From assembly GCA_023374025.1 (NCBI GenBank), contig SIJG01000003.1, forward strand, positions 3,958,384 through 4,022,383: 64,000 nt of DNA, read 5' to 3'. Shown in pieces: positions 1 through 12,259 of this stretch (positions are counted from its first letter, which is position 1; every line of letters starts with the position of its first letter). The notes below the pieces were generated by a model that worked only from the letters and a program-made list of their open reading frames with translations, was not told where the DNA came from and searched no databases. The translations under genes and the position numbers were made by a program. This DNA comes from Heterodera schachtii (Eukaryota; Nematoda; Chromadorea; Rhabditida; Heteroderidae).

Positions 1-78
1 AATGACCAAAAGAAAATTTTGAAACGCATCGGCGAATTGGAGAAGCAGCAGAAGCAAATGGTGAAGAACAAACAATGA
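1..78 (+). CDS. 3' terminal exon of a coiled-coil gene (SPRY-associated exon family)
   Basis: Frame 1 is open from the window edge to a TGA at 76-78 and gives about 25 charged residues ending EKQQKQMVKNKQ. The core NDQKKIL-K-I-ELEKQQK is the same heptad-like module found as the coiled-coil exon just before the SPRY domain in the genes at 25206, 39665 and 44885. It ends without a SPRY domain, so this is either a truncated relative or an alternative end. The rest of the gene lies left of the window. Confidence 0.5.
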   Translation, partial: NDQKKILKRIGELEKQQKQMVKNKQ

Positions 79-442
79 ATTGAAGGGATGAAAAATTATT
101 AAATTTTAAAATTAAAATTAATAAGGAAATTTGTAAAATTTAGAAAAATAAACCCCTAAGTCCGGGACCGCGAAAAAACCCGGGACCGGGACCAACCGGG
201 ACTTTTCCCAAGTGAAATTTTTTTTTGAAAAAAATTGAAAATTTAAGTGCACTTTGTTACGAAAATTGCCAATATTCAAAAATGTACCCATACAATTTTG
301 TATTTACGTTTTGGGGGACGAGTTCGAGGAAAATTTTTAAAAATTTTGTTTTCAGGGGGGTTCTTGGAATTTTCTGAGTCCCAAAATTCTGTATTTTTAA
401 AATAAATTTACAATCTTTTATTGACTTTGTGTACCCAAAATA
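79..442. other. Intergenic region with a degenerate GGGACCGG tract
   Basis: AT-rich and without a supportable gene. Positions 160-215 hold a GC-rich tract built from CCCGGGACC-like words, related to the tracts at 1539-1625, 27755-27927 and 42555-42690. The remainder is plain A/T-rich DNA leading to the kinase gene. Confidence 0.4.
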
Positions 443-3400
443 ATGCTGCCCGTGCTTTGTGAATTTGCTGGCATTTTTTTAATTTTGCCCTGCGACTCCA
501 AAACAGTAAAGTACCGAAATTTCATTTTCAAAATAAAAAATTACTTTTTGCAGCTATCCCCTGAAATGCTCAGCCAAAAGGAGGACAAATATCTGCGCCG
601 TTTGGTGTCCATGCTGCCCGTCTATTACCCGGGCATTTCCGGGTGCCGAAGTGTGGCCGAGTATGAGTGCTTGAACAAAATTTCGGAAGGCACTTTTGGC
701 GTTGTGTACCGGGCGCAGAACAAACGGACGGGTGGGTATGACCACCATATTTTTTTGGTGTCCCAATTTTAAATTTATATGAAAATTCATAACTAAAAAT
801 AGGGCATTATTTTTTTAGTCCGTTTTTTGCCCAATTTTTCAAAAAAAAATCAGGGAGGTGGGAAATTGCTTTGCTAACTTTTGTCAGCGAATTTGGCAAT
901 GGTGTGGAACAGGGATGTTGCAAGTTTCGCCTTTCGCTATTTCGCCTTTTTTGGGCCTTTCGCTTTCGCCTTTTCGTTTTCGCTTTTTGGCTGAAAAGCG
1001 AAATAAAAGTACACCCCTAAAGATTGGGACTTTGACATTACTTTCTTTCATGAGTTCGATACCGGTTTACTGTCTTTTTTTAATTTATTATTTTTTTTAC
1101 TTTTAAAATTGGCTTGGCATCGCCAGGCCCAAAAATTTGTAAATCTTATTTAAAGAACTCTCTCAAAATCTCATAAATTTATCATTTCTTAGACAAAATC
1201 TGTTAACAGATCCATCAAAGTTTTCAAAAATTTTCCCGGCGGCGCCTATCGGCACCGCCGGACCCCCTTCTTTACCAAAAGTTTTTTGGAAAAAGCGCGC
1301 CGAAAAAATAATGTGAAAAGAAAATATGAATTTGTAATTAAATTCGTTTAGTCTAAAAAGATTAATTGTTTGAAATAACTGAAGAAAATTTGTTTGAGAA
1401 TTTTCATTAATTTAATTTAGCTTTTTAGATTTTATAAAATAAATAGCAAAGTAAAAATTTAATTTTTTTACTATTTTCATTTGAAATTAAATTTTGAATT
1501 AATTTTTTAATTTTTAAAATTTCCCAGTTGGTCCCGTTCCCCATTCCGGCCAAAAACCGAGGTCCCGGTCCGGGCTTTTCAGGTCCCGGTCCAGGTTTTG
1601 GCAAAATTTCCCGGTCCCGTACAACTCTAATAAAATAGAAAGCTTTTTGACTATATGGCATAAGAAAAAAAAAACATTAAAAGATGAATTTTTTGAGTCT
1701 TATAAATTCATCTAATTTTTGGAAAAAAATTTCGCCTTTTCTCTTTTTCGCTTTTTTGGGGCATTTCGCTTTCGCCTTTTCGCTTTTTATTTTGGTTTCG
1801 CTTTTCGCTTTTTATTTTTGTCTTTGCAACATCCCTGGTGTGGAATTGTGGTCCCGACGGAAAAAAATCGTAGAGTTAATAAAACCAATTTTTCTGGGGT
1901 AAAAAAATGCGCTGATCATTAATCTGAACTCAGCTTTTGAAAAATCATTGCTTTTATCTATGATTTTCATCAAGTACTTGTTTTTTTTTTAATTTTTTAA
2001 TTTTCTTTGAGTGTTTCCTTTCCAATGATTTTAGGGTAAAAAAATGCGCTGATCATTAATCTGAACTCAGATTTTGCTAAATCCATCATTTTGTCTATGA
2101 TTTTTAACCAATCAGCATGAAAAACAAGCCGCAGCCAAGCGGACTCGAACCCCAGACACCCCCCCCCCCCCTCAAGGCCTTTCAACACTCGACGTAAACA
2201 AAAAGACTCGACGTCATGTTTTTAGTATTTTTATTGTAAAGTCAGGGGTGGCTCGATTATCCATTCCGATTCCGCCTCAATGTATGTCAATCTGCGCGCA
2301 AACCCGCCCTGCAGCCACATAGTCAATATCTCAACCGTGCCAATGCCGACTTATCAGCATATATGGGTTAACCATACGGAAAACTTTATCGATCCCACGA
2401 CGGGTGCTTGCACAAATATGGTGGAGGGATTTCGGAAAAACGCAAAACAAAAAAACAAGGCAATGAGCGTGACATCGGCTGAACTTTTGCCGGGTTATTT
2501 GGATGAGTTCCAATGGCGGCAGCTCTATGGAAAGAAAACTGCTGAAGTGTTCAATAATATTTTGGCGCAAATTGGCATTTTTACCCTGTTAACGATTAGA
2601 ATTTGTTGTATTTCAACGAATAAAAAAAATTTGTCCTTGAGGGGAGGGGGTGTCTGGGGTTCGAGTCCGCTTGGCTGCGGCTTGTTTTTCATGCTGATTG
2701 GTTAAAAATCATTGACAAAATGATGGATTTAGCAAAATCTGAGTTCAGATTAATGATCAGCGCATTTTTTTACCCTAAAATCATTGGAAAGGAAACACTC
2801 AAAGAAAATTAAAAAATTAAAAAAAAAACAAGTACTTGATGAAAATCATAGATAAAAGCAATGATTTTTCAAAAGCTGAGTTCAGATTAATGATCAGCGC
2901 ATTTTTTTACCCCAGAAAAATTGGTTTTATTAACTCTACGATTTTTTTCCATCGGGACCACAATTCCACACCATTGCCGCGAATTTTACACCAAAACCTG
3001 GGATCAATTTTTTGTTTATATAACTTAACAATAGGTTGAGTTTTAAAATTATCAAATGACACATTAAAATTTTTTGGTATTTGGCCTCGCTTAGGCGTGT
3101 AGCAAAAACCAAAAAAAAAAAAAATTTTAGATGAAATTGTGGCGTTGAAACGACTTAAAATTGAGAAGGTGCACAAGGGCTTTCCGATCACATCGCTGCG
3201 CGAATTCAACATGTTACTTAAGTGTGGAGCGCATCCAAACATTGTCAATGTTCGGGTGAGCACCCTTTGGGGGGGGGGGTAGGATATTTAAAAAACATTT
3301 TTTTTGTCAAAATTGCAGGAAGTTGTGGTTGGCTCGAGCATGGACAAAATTTACTTGGTAATGGATTTTGTGGAGCACGATGTGAAGGCATTGATTGAGC

Positions 3401-5172
3401 TGATGAAATCGCGGAACAAAAAATGGACAATTCGTGCGTTTTTTAAGATTTTTTTTTCCAAAAAAAAAATTGGTAAGATTTTACCAAAAATTTTATACAA
3501 ATTTTTTTTGTTTAAAGCGCAAGTCAAAACGCTTCTTCGCCAGCTGATTGCCGGTGTTTTGTACATGCATGACCAGTACGTGATCCATCGCGACTTGAAG
3601 ACGTCCAACCTGTTGTTGTCCCACCAAGGAATATTAAAGGTTGGTTGGCTCTATCGCTTTTTTTGAGAATTGACTATGAAAATTTCTAAAAATTCCAAAA
3701 ATATAATTTACATATTTCGGATTTTTTTTTTCTAAAAAATAAGAAGAGGGCAAATACTTCAGAATTTTCTTATTGAAACTTTGAAAACAATCTAATTATT
3801 TTTTTAGATTGGTGATTTTGGGCTGGCCCGTGAGTTTGGCGATCCGATCAAGCCGTACACGCCGGTGGTTGTCACGCTGTGGTACCGTGCGCCTGAACTG
3901 CTGCTGGGCACAAAGGTATGACTTTTTTGGGCCGAGAGATTACAAAAAATTAAAAAAAAGATTATTTTTCTTGACGAGTGTCAAAGCGTTGTAACGGACC
4001 AACTGAATTCTTGGCCACCCAATAATACAAAACTATCAAAAATTTGTTTTTTATTTTTTTTTGAAATTTCGAAATTCCACTTAAACGAGTCAAATGAGCA
4101 CGAGGAATCTGGCCAAAAATTACTTTACATTACTAGTAATTAGTTTTTAATTGTTCAATTTATGCAGCTTTATACAACGCCTGTCGACTTGTGGTCGGTG
4201 GGGTGCATTTTTGCCGAGTTTCTGAAGCTTGAGCCGCTGTTTCCGGGCCGCACCGAAATTGATCAAATGCAGAAAATTTTTAAGGTATCTGTTTAAATAT
4301 TGTCAAGTTTTGCTGGAAAATGAAATTCTACACTGAAAAAATTATCAAATTTATTTTAAATCCTCAAAAAAATATAAAAAAATTTTTTTAATTTGTCTGT
4401 CATTTTAGAATTTTTTTAGTCAAAAATAATATTTTACCAAAATAAATTGCACTTATTTTTTGTTGTTCAAAGGAAGTCGGCACACCCAATGAGCAAATTT
4501 GGCCCGGCTGTATGGAATTGCCCGGGATGAAAACCGGCGTTTTTGCGGACACACCGTACAATCAGTTGAGGAAGAAATTTGCCGCCGAACTGCCTGATGA
4601 TGACGGCTTTGAGCTGCTGAATAAGTGCATATTTTTATATAAAAATTAAATTTTTATTAATGAAAAAATTGCTTTTTCCCCCATTTTCGACTGCTCACGC
4701 TGAACCCGTCAAAACGATTGGACGCCGAGACGGCGGTGGTCAGCAAATGGTTTAACAACGACCCAAAACCGGCACATCCCTCCACATTTCCAACTGTGAA
4801 TTTTGCACTAAAAATACAATTAAAATTCTCTATTCTATTAAAGTTAAATTAATATTTTTTGTGTTTATTTTATTAAAATTTTGTTTTAATATTATTTTAA
4901 ATTTAATAATTATATGAAAATTATTATTTTAAGAAAAGAAACATTTTTCATTAAAATGTAAAAAAAAATTTTTTCTTTCGCACTTTTTTAGGTTATGCCA
5001 AAATTAATAAATTTTTATTTTAATGAAATATTTTATTTAGTGGCCAGCCAAAAGTGAGCAGAACCGTCGTCCAATAAAAGATATTGGTGCTGGTGGGGGC
5101 CGTGCTCAACAACAGCCGCCGCCGAGGCCGACCGGAGGATTTACGCTTCGATTTGATGCGCCAAAATTTTGA
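443..5172 (+). CDS. cdk-11: CDK11 / PITSLRE-type cyclin-dependent kinase, ten exons
   Basis: Proposed exons: 443-505, 554-731, 3131-3255, 3319-3433, 3518-3639, 3808-3915, 4168-4284, 4473-4624, 4690-4795 and 5041-5172, together 405 residues in one frame. Visible kinase motifs are the glycine loop [10 protein letters not shown], the lysine in VALKRLK, the family hallmark FPITSLRE in the C-helix, the catalytic loop [17 protein letters not shown] and [10 protein letters not shown]. The CDK11 tail is also there: WPAKSEQ and a glycine/phenylalanine end ([12 protein letters not shown]). CDK11 kinases act in the nucleus in transcription, splicing and cell-cycle control. The long RE/RD-rich N-terminus of metazoan CDK11 is absent, so this resembles a p58-like short form; exon 443-505 is the least certain and the true start may be elsewhere. 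The intron before exon 4690 ends in CG instead of AG. Intron 732-3130 carries two nested transposons. Confidence 0.88.
910..1837. mobile_element. hAT-like non-autonomous element nested in the Merlin element
   Basis: The terminal inverted repeats are CAGGGATGTTGCAA and TTGCAACATCCCTG. The 8-bp target duplication GTGTGGAA lies at 902-909 and 1838-1845; removing the element and one duplication restores the Merlin end. Subterminal regions are strings of TTTCGC words. Inside are a GC-rich hairpin module (1236-1261) and a GGTCCCGGTCC tract (1539-1625). No transposase is visible. Confidence 0.8.
2280..2582 (+). pseudogene. Merlin (ISXO2-like) transposase remnant
   Basis: The reading frame contains [20 protein letters not shown] followed by a lysine-rich stretch and [12 protein letters not shown]. 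This matches the C-terminal part of ISXO2-like DDE transposases, where the glutamate in the N-x-(V/I)-E-G motif is the third catalytic residue. The upstream part with the two aspartates is not recognisable, so the gene is truncated. It lies between the inverted repeats of the enclosing element. Confidence 0.65.
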
Positions 5173-8100
5173 GAAATAAACAAAAAAAAAATCTTTTTTT
5201 TTAAATTAAATTAATTTCAATTTCCAAATAAAGTGTTCAGCCAGTTTTCATCAATCAATTTCTTTTACTTATAACCAATTTTGATGAGGAAGGGAGATGA
5301 ACTTTGAATGGGAATGGATAAATCGGATAAGGCCTACTGATTTTATAGAAAAATTTTCACAACCCCCTGGGAATTGCAGTAAAAAGCTTTTAAGTGCCAG
5401 AATACAATCGCAATTTAAAAAACAATTAAAAAAGTCTGTGTATTTTTATTTTTTTATCCCCGGGATTAGGATTCGGGATGGTACCAAGACATATACAATT
5501 CCGGATGAAAATACTGATTTACTGAAATCCTGAACGTTTATATCCATATCCAAAAAAGGAGGATCAAACTCTGAAAAATCCCGATGGGGTCTTTGTTCTT
5601 GAACAAAAAAGTTTATTTTATTTATTTTTAAATTTATAATTTTTGTCTTTAAATTAATTTTTTGTTTATAAATACAAATTCGTTTTTTAATTATTATTTT
5701 AAATATTTTTTTTTTTTGAATTTTGTCTTAATTCTAAAATTAAATAAAGGCTTTAATTTCATTTTTTTAAAATAGGCAAAAATATTTCTTCAAATTTCTG
5801 ATGAACTTAAAAAAAGTCCTTTTTATGGATTTAATTTATTATAAGAAATGGGCAGCTTAAAAACAGTGATTATTATTGTTGTACCCTGATATGTTGAATT
5901 TATTTTTTTTTTAGTCTTATGAATTTAATATTTTGACCTTTTCACTGATTTCAAAAAAGTTTGCTTTCCATGCCTCGCTTCTGAGCTGCTTATCTGTCCG
6001 TGCCAATGATGGTCATTCCGCGTGCCATTCACGTCCTTGAAATTTTGTATAATTTTCTATTGTTTTTCTCTCTTTTTTTCATTTATTGTCGAATGTTTTT
6101 GATTTTCAAAATTCATATTTTTCACAAAATTTTGTTATTACAGGAACATGTCTCATCCCAATTTAAGTCTCGGTCTCGATTTTCGAGACTCGAGACCAAG
6201 ACCGAGACTTTTTTACACCCCTAATGATTGGCTTTTTGAAAATTTAAAATTAATGTCTTTTTGGTAACTTTTTGCTTCGTGTTCTTATTCGTATCCGTGA
6301 TCTAGTGGATTGTGCTCTTGTTTATGTTCTTCATTTTAGCGTTGGATCACTTCCCCTTCAAGTAGTTATTTTTTCTTCTATTTTTCAAAATTATTCCCTT
6401 TTCGGTGGGAATTCAATCACAATTTTAACAATTAAAATGATAAAATATTGTTATTTTTTGACTAAATTTGTTCACAAAGTGGATTAAAAATTTCAAAATT
6501 TTTCCCGGCGGCGCCTATCAGCACCGCCGGAGCTCCAAAATTCCCTTTATTTTTAAAATTGACTCAAAACCGCGAAAAAATTGCGTTTTTGGATTGATTA
6601 TGGCAACTAATTTAATCAAAATTTAAAAAAAACAAAAATTTGTTAAGAAATACGCAAAAAAAATTTGTTTTAACCATTTTTAAGCGAATAAGAAAATTTT
6701 TTGATAAAAAAATCTCGGGTCTCGGAATTTTTGGGTATCGGTCTCGGGGTTTTGGTTTCGGTCTCGAGTCTCGGGGTTGAGTCTCGGTCTCGGGGTCAAG
6801 TCTCGGTCTCGAGTCTCGGGAAATTTTTGGTCTCGGACAGCACTAATCCCAATGCTTTTCGCCATTCCAAGTGTATCGAAGCATCTGATCAAACAGAGGG
6901 AGAAGAAATAAATTAAAAATTGTAATACCGTAAAATTATTTACATTTTTAGATTACTGTACAAAATTAACTCTCTGTGAATGCAGTTCTGCTGAATAACA
7001 AAAAAATATTAATTTTTTCAGCAGCTAATTTATTAATAACTCCGAAAGCATTCAAAATTTTCTGAAAAGAAATATGACCGAAAAATGATAAAAATTTGTT
7101 TCAAAAACAAATTTTTGAGACTTTACAACCATAATTTTTTTACGCAAGTCCCAAGTTTTTGCATCTTTTTTCGAGGCTTCAAAAAATTCACGAATTTCCA
7201 ATGAAATTTATTACTAAAATAAAAAAATTCTATTTTTAATATAGAAATTGGCAATTTTTTTGACTTTAGCCTTTGTTTTAATATATAAATTTTTAAATTT
7301 TGACTTACATTTGTTTGTACCATTAAATTGCATTTTATAATTGTCTTTTTAATCTCATGAATTAATCAAAATTTTGTCAGATCACAGCATATTCATTCAT
7401 TAGAATAACGACAGTTTAAACCTGTAATAAAATATTGTGAATGTTTAGTTTCTACAAATTTTCTGTTTCTAAAAAATTTGAATAAATTTCTTTAATAATT
7501 TATTGTACTATACGAATTTACAAAAATAAATTTACGAATAAATGAGAAAAATGAATAAATGAATGAATGGACAAAAAGTGAAAACGATTCCCATTGAATT
7601 TGCTTAATGTTTTCCGCTAATTCATCAGCACAAATGCTTTTTCATAAATAATTTTACATAAAAAATGAATAATTTTTTACAGAAAAAATATTGAATTGGT
7701 AATATATGTTTTTTATTATTTAATAAATATATTTTAGTTATTAAATTTATTAATGAGTAAATGGTGTTTAAGAGTCAAAAGTTTCCTATACTCTAAAATA
7801 AGGAATTGGCCTCGAATAGTCAATAAATTGAACATTGGCCCACTGATTGTGAGTTGAGTTTTTAAGGATATAATTTTTGAAATTTTTGGAATCGTTTCTT
7901 ATGGGTGTATTTTTTGTTTTATTGCATTTTTGCTATGAAATTTCTGGGAAAAGGCCAAAATAGGTGCTAACCCTCCCGTTTAGGTGTTTTTGGTGCTAAA
8001 AAATCGCTCTGAATTAAAAAATTTTCGGATAAAATATGTTTTTTGTGCTAGTTTTATAAAAAAATAGGTTAAACCCTAAAATCCAGGCTCTACTAAGGAA

Positions 8101-8638
8101 ACAATACTAAATTGAGGAGACGACGGCGATTCTTTAAAACTTTGGGGTTTTGGGCGCTTCGAACTTCGCCTTCGGCTAAAAATTGGGCTTTTCATCTTCG
8201 GCTTCAAGTGCTAAGCCGAGCTTTGCCCAACCCTGCGCTCAATTGTTTGAATTTCGTTGTCGTGAGCATTGAAAAAGGCATAAATGCCACAATCTGTGCC
8301 ATAATTTAGAGTTGTTCCCCGACCTCGGGAGGGGGGGGGGGGATGTTGGGGCCGGGAACCATCGGGGGGCACATTGTCGGGGGTCAGGTAGGGGGGTGAG
8401 CTAAATTGTCGGCGGCCGGTGACCCCGATCGGGTATTGATCAACAAAAAATTTTAACGAAAAAACCAACTTTTTAAATGCTCTTAAATTTTTCTTTTTTT
8501 CACTTTATCCACGAAAACCTAAAATCGCCAACTCATAGATCCAGGAAAACCCCAGGCCTCGACCCCTCGGACTTCAAAAATTTTTTGAAATTGTTCAATA
8601 ATTTTTTAAGTTTTTTTAATATTTGAGAGAAGTGAACT
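5173..8638. other. Intergenic repeat-rich region without a supportable gene
   Basis: No exon-like coding similarity is visible on either strand. Contents: a TCTCGG/GAGACC word tract at 6155-6215 and a larger one at 6705-6835, with a GC-rich hairpin copy at 6505-6530 between them, which suggests the two tracts are the ends of one decayed element. 8110-8470 contains a locally GC-rich stretch with long G runs. The rest is A/T-rich and may include the kinase 3' UTR just after 5172. Confidence 0.4.
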
Positions 8639-8646
8639 CTTTTATC

Positions 8647-11247
8647 TAGGGTTCGAGCCCCGTGGGCGGGGGTGGCTTTTCGCGGGGGCGGGGGATTGCG
8701 GGGGTCAGAGTCGCGGGGGCGGGGACGGGGGCACGAAAATTCCGCCCCCGCGGGGACGGGGGCGGGGGTTTGCTTTTAATTAGCTCCAAAAAATCTCACA
8801 AACAAATGAATTTTTATAAAAAATGTTTTGTTGGTCATAATTATTTGGCCTCGTTTTCGTTATTTTCATCATTTTCCTCTTCATCCACATCATTAGATGG
8901 TCCCAAAAACAATTTGTTCATGTTTGCTTTAATGATCAACAAGTTTTGAGCCATTTCACCAGAAAGCCTTAAAATGAAAATTTTTATTAATTGTAAGAAA
9001 TAAAATGTTTGACCCGGTTTCTAAGCGAATTTGCGTAAAGGAGCCCAGCTTTCGAGAAGACACGTTCACTACAAACAGAATTAGCCGGTGCTGTTAGGAA
9101 AATCCGTGCCAGCCTTGCTAATTCTGGAAATTTTGGAGCGTTTTCGCGCCACCAACAAAAAACATCAGAGTCAATTGCAGGACGAACAATGGCCTTGTAA
9201 TGAGCCAATTGTGATTCAATTTTGGAATTGAGATCAGCATTAATTTCTCCCGAAAGTGTGGATGGAATTGACCCGGCACCTGGCGATTTAGGAGTAACCC
9301 AAATGTCATCTTAAATGCAATAAAATCAAAAAAATTGCTAAAATTTCGAACATCGAACACTCTCATCGCTGCTTCCACCTTCGTCCAAAGCACTCAAATC
9401 GACGTTATCATGGTGAACTAAGCCAGAAAAGGCGGCATTTTGATCATCCAAATGCTCATCATCGACCGACACATTTTTTTGGCCCTCAACTGAATTCAAA
9501 AAATTGAAAATTAAAAATAAATATTCATGGACTTGATTTGGCAAAATTTTTCAATTCTTCCTCAATATCTGCCCATAAGCTTTTACGCCAAATGTTTTCA
9601 TCATACGCAAATCGTGGGTCAAGAATAGTTGCAATTTGGAGCGCTGTATTATGTGCCAGATTAGAAACACGGCGATCGATTGCATTTGCCAATGAAGTGG
9701 CAAGAAATTGAACTGATGATCATTAGAAATTTTTTCGACTTTTGCCCGCTTAACAGTTCGAATTTCGGAATGCATCCGATCTAACTCAAGCGCAAGAATT
9801 GCCTTTTTTTTGCTGTCGAAATTGAGAAAGCATTGCATAGGTAGAGTTCCACCTGGTGGCAACTGACTAAAATTTAAAACTTATCATGCAAGGTACATTT
9901 TACTGCTTTACCATGATCAGTTTTGTCGTTTTTTGACCCTGTTCACTTTGCTTTTTGCGTAATAATGCAGATCCTTTTGTAGTACGGCATTCTTTCACCC
10001 ATTCTCTCACTTTATCGATCAGATCAGATAATTTCGGTTCTTTCAAAACATCACATATTGTAAGATGCAAAAAATGGTTAACACATTGAAAGCTGAATTA
10101 TATTTTTAAATATTTTTCCAATTATATTTCACCTTTCAATTTCTAATATTCGGCATGTCTTGATCATGTTTTTTGCGTCGTCTCTGACCATCATAACCAA
10201 TTTTTCCATTGGAAATCCATTCTTAATCAAACACTTTTCAATGTGTTCTGCGAGATTTTCTCCGGTATGTGCTTCATATAACGGCGCCACATTGAGAACA
10301 AAATCGCTTCGAACAAAATTTTCATCGACTGAATGAACTGTCACACTAAAAAATGATAATATAAAAATTGGTAGATTTTTTATAGTTATTAATACATAAA
10401 ACCTCTGCAATGAAGGTGATTTTGTAGGTTGTTGCCAACCATCGCTTGTAATGCTGTAATAACCAGTCCCAATTTTGTCTTTGATTTTTTGTCGAAGATT
10501 TTCAGCCATTCTTGGAATCACATTTTTACGATAATGCCATTCACTGCGGGTCTGAATAATATATATCTCATATCTAAATAGTGGCGCTGACTGTCAAACC
10601 TCAAAATTAGGGTATGCACGTTGCGTTAATTTTAACAGAATTGAATTTTCAAAAAATGAAAACGCGCAGTTTTGCTGGACCATAAAATTAGTCAACATTT
10701 CCTCAACTTCCTTTTGCTCGTCATGTTTTTTAAGCAAAAAGGAATCAATTGTCTTAATTTGTGAAATAAACTAAATAGCCTTAAATTATAACCTTATTTT
10801 TTGGCTTTTCCGGCTCCTGCAATTGCAATTCATTGTATTCCTTTAAATGCATCGACTTCAAATGGCTCCACATTCCTTTGGTCGATGCATCGCCTCGATT
10901 CAAAACCTTTTGGCATAAATTGCATTGTACATTCATAGATTGTGAAATTTTGCAAAAATGTGTTAAAATAAAAAATTGGAAAGCGTTTCATTTTGTGGCA
11001 TAATGTAAAATAAATTTCAAATTAAAATTAAAATTTTTGTATCATCGGCCAATTAACTATGCATCATTCATCTCGAAAAATCTATTTTAGGGGTATATTT
11101 TCACCCCCGCGCCCCCGCGGGGGTGAAGGTCACGGGGGCGGGGGATGGCGGGGGTTAGAGTCGCGGGGGCGGGGACGGGGGTGAGGCCAAAAAACCTGTC
11201 CCGCCCCCGGCGGGGGCGGGGGTGACGGGGGCGGGGCTCGAACCCTA
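8647..11247 (-). mobile_element. hAT transposon with CGGGGG-rich ends
   Basis: The terminal inverted repeats are TAGGGTTCGAGCCCC and its complement GGGGCTCGAACCCTA. The 8-bp target duplication CTTTTATC is perfect (8639-8646 and 11248-11255). About 100-150 bp inside each end consists of GGGGGCGGGG words, giving a very GC-rich frame around an AT-rich body. The body encodes a hAT transposase on the minus strand. At 2.6 kb this is of autonomous size. Confidence 0.88.
8841..10936 (-). CDS. hAT-superfamily transposase (BED zinc finger, multi-exon)
   Basis: Read on the minus strand, the gene starts near 10936 with a BED-type zinc finger (C-x2-C ... H-x4-H in MNVQCNLC and WSHLKSMH). Next come an exon ending near 10602 and the exon with TSDGWQ near 10440, the first catalytic aspartate region. 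MMVRDDAKNM and CVNHFLHL follow, then the hallmark ATILDPRF near 9620, and the C-terminal dimerisation block with WWRENAPKFPELARLARIFL and SVCSERVFSKAG around 9000-9180. A last exon with SGEMAQNLL ends at a TAA at 8841-8843. Exon boundaries were only partly resolved, and one frame change near 9700 may be an intron or a lesion. It would catalyse cut-and-paste transposition of the enclosing element. Confidence 0.75.
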
Positions 11248-11338
11248 CTTTTATCCATTAAAATGGAAATGCTTTTCCCCTGCTGGAAATCACGGTACAG
11301 TAGAATGGTTAAGTAAACTAATAAGCTGGGAATGACAG

Positions 11339-11410
11339 GGGTGATTGGTCTAGTGGTATGATTCTCGCTTCGGGTGCGAGAGGTCCTGGGTTCAATTCCC
11401 AGATCACCCC
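11339..11410 (+). tRNA. tRNA-Pro (anticodon CGG)
   Basis: A 72-nt cloverleaf is readable. The acceptor stem GGGTGAT pairs with ATCACCC, with a C discriminator. The D arm contains the A box TGGTCTAGTGG. The anticodon stem CTCGC/GCGAG carries the loop TTCGGGT (anticodon CGG), and the T arm CTGGG-TTCAATT-CCCAG holds the B box. A TTTTT run at 11414-11418 serves as Pol III terminator. The body resembles metazoan tRNA-Pro closely. Confidence 0.93.
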
Positions 11411-11491
11411 AACATTTTTGCATTTTTCAAAATTTTTTCCTAATTGTCTTTTAATTAATTTTCAAAATGTAATCTGATAAGAAAGGCGGTA

Positions 11492-12259
11492 CGACAATTG
11501 CGGACGACAATTGCGGACGACAATTGCGGACGACAATTGCGGACCGTACAGTTGCGGACGACAATTGCGGACGACATTTGCTGAAAAAATTAACTGGAAG
11601 GATGGGCCTCGTTAGTACGATCCCTTCCGTATTACAAATTAAAAAAACTAAGTGTTCCAGCCCTTCCATAGACACACCAAACAAGGAAGCTCACAGCAAT
11701 AAATAAATAAATAAATAACAAATAGAAAGCATAAATAAGGAGCAAAAAGCAATGCATAAGTTGAGAAAGCTATAATTATGTTATTTTATTGGTGGTTGAA
11801 GGCCAATCAACAGCTTCTACGAATACAACTTATTAACACAAAAATAACTCAAGACTTTTTCCATTCATCAAAAAATTTCTTGAAGGCTCATTAATGTCTT
11901 AAAAAGCAAAGACCAACAGATAGATTAAGAAAATATGAAGTTGACAACACACGGGGGATGAATCTTCGATTCGACCAAGAGCAAAAAAGTATAGAGAAAA
12001 TGATGCAGCAATTAAACGAATGGTAACGGTATTCGATCAGAGTGATGAACCGACCGACCAAAAGTATTTAGACCATATTAATATGCTTCCTTGTTATTTA
12101 TTTATTGCTGTGAGCTTTCTTGTTTGGTGTGTCTATGGAAGGGCTGGAACACTTAGTTTTTTTAATTTGTAATACGGAAGGGATCGTACTGACGAGGCCC
12201 ATCCTTCCAGTTAATTTTTTCAGCAATTCTCGTCCGCAATTGCCGATCCGCAATTGTCG
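11492..12259. mobile_element. TIR element with 190-bp inverted repeats and 13-bp tandem words
   Basis: The left end is several copies of the 13-mer CGACAATTGCGGA; the right end is the inverted, partly degenerated equivalent finishing CCGCAATTGTCG. A TA dinucleotide flanks both sides, compatible with a Tc1/mariner-like insertion but weak evidence on its own. Arms from about 11492-11715 and 12085-12259 mirror each other, including AAATAAATAAATAAATAAC. The centre (11715-12085) shows no transposase. Confidence 0.65.

Larger units (their letters stand above)
895..2978. mobile_element. Merlin-type DNA transposon with long inverted repeats
   Basis: The element starts GGCAATGGTGTGGAA and ends with its reverse complement. 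It is flanked by perfect 8-bp target duplications GCGAATTT at 887-894 and 2979-2986. The inverted repeats are about 340 bp (right arm about 2637-2978; left arm 895-909 plus 1838-2170, split by a hAT insertion). Inside is a remnant of an ISXO2/IS1595-like transposase, the domain of the Merlin superfamily, which makes 8-9 bp duplications. It sits in an intron of the kinase gene. Confidence 0.8.

Noticed and set aside
858..1902. Phenylalanine-rich frames around 858-1106 and 1684-1922
   Set aside because: They are translations of the TTTCGC subterminal words of the hAT element at 910-1837.
5297..5533. 78-codon plus-strand frame after the kinase gene
   Set aside because: Runs through degenerate ATTCGGGAT/TCCGGAT words, has no recognisable motif and no exon borders.
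6150..6850. A complete hAT element between the two TCTCGG tracts
   Set aside because: The tracts are inverted and a hairpin copy lies between them, but no terminal repeat with matching 8-bp duplication could be fixed, so only the tracts are reported.
9118..9393. A 91-codon minus-strand frame over the hAT transposase
   Set aside because: It is an alternative frame of the region that encodes the transposase C-terminus; the motif-bearing frame is the other one.
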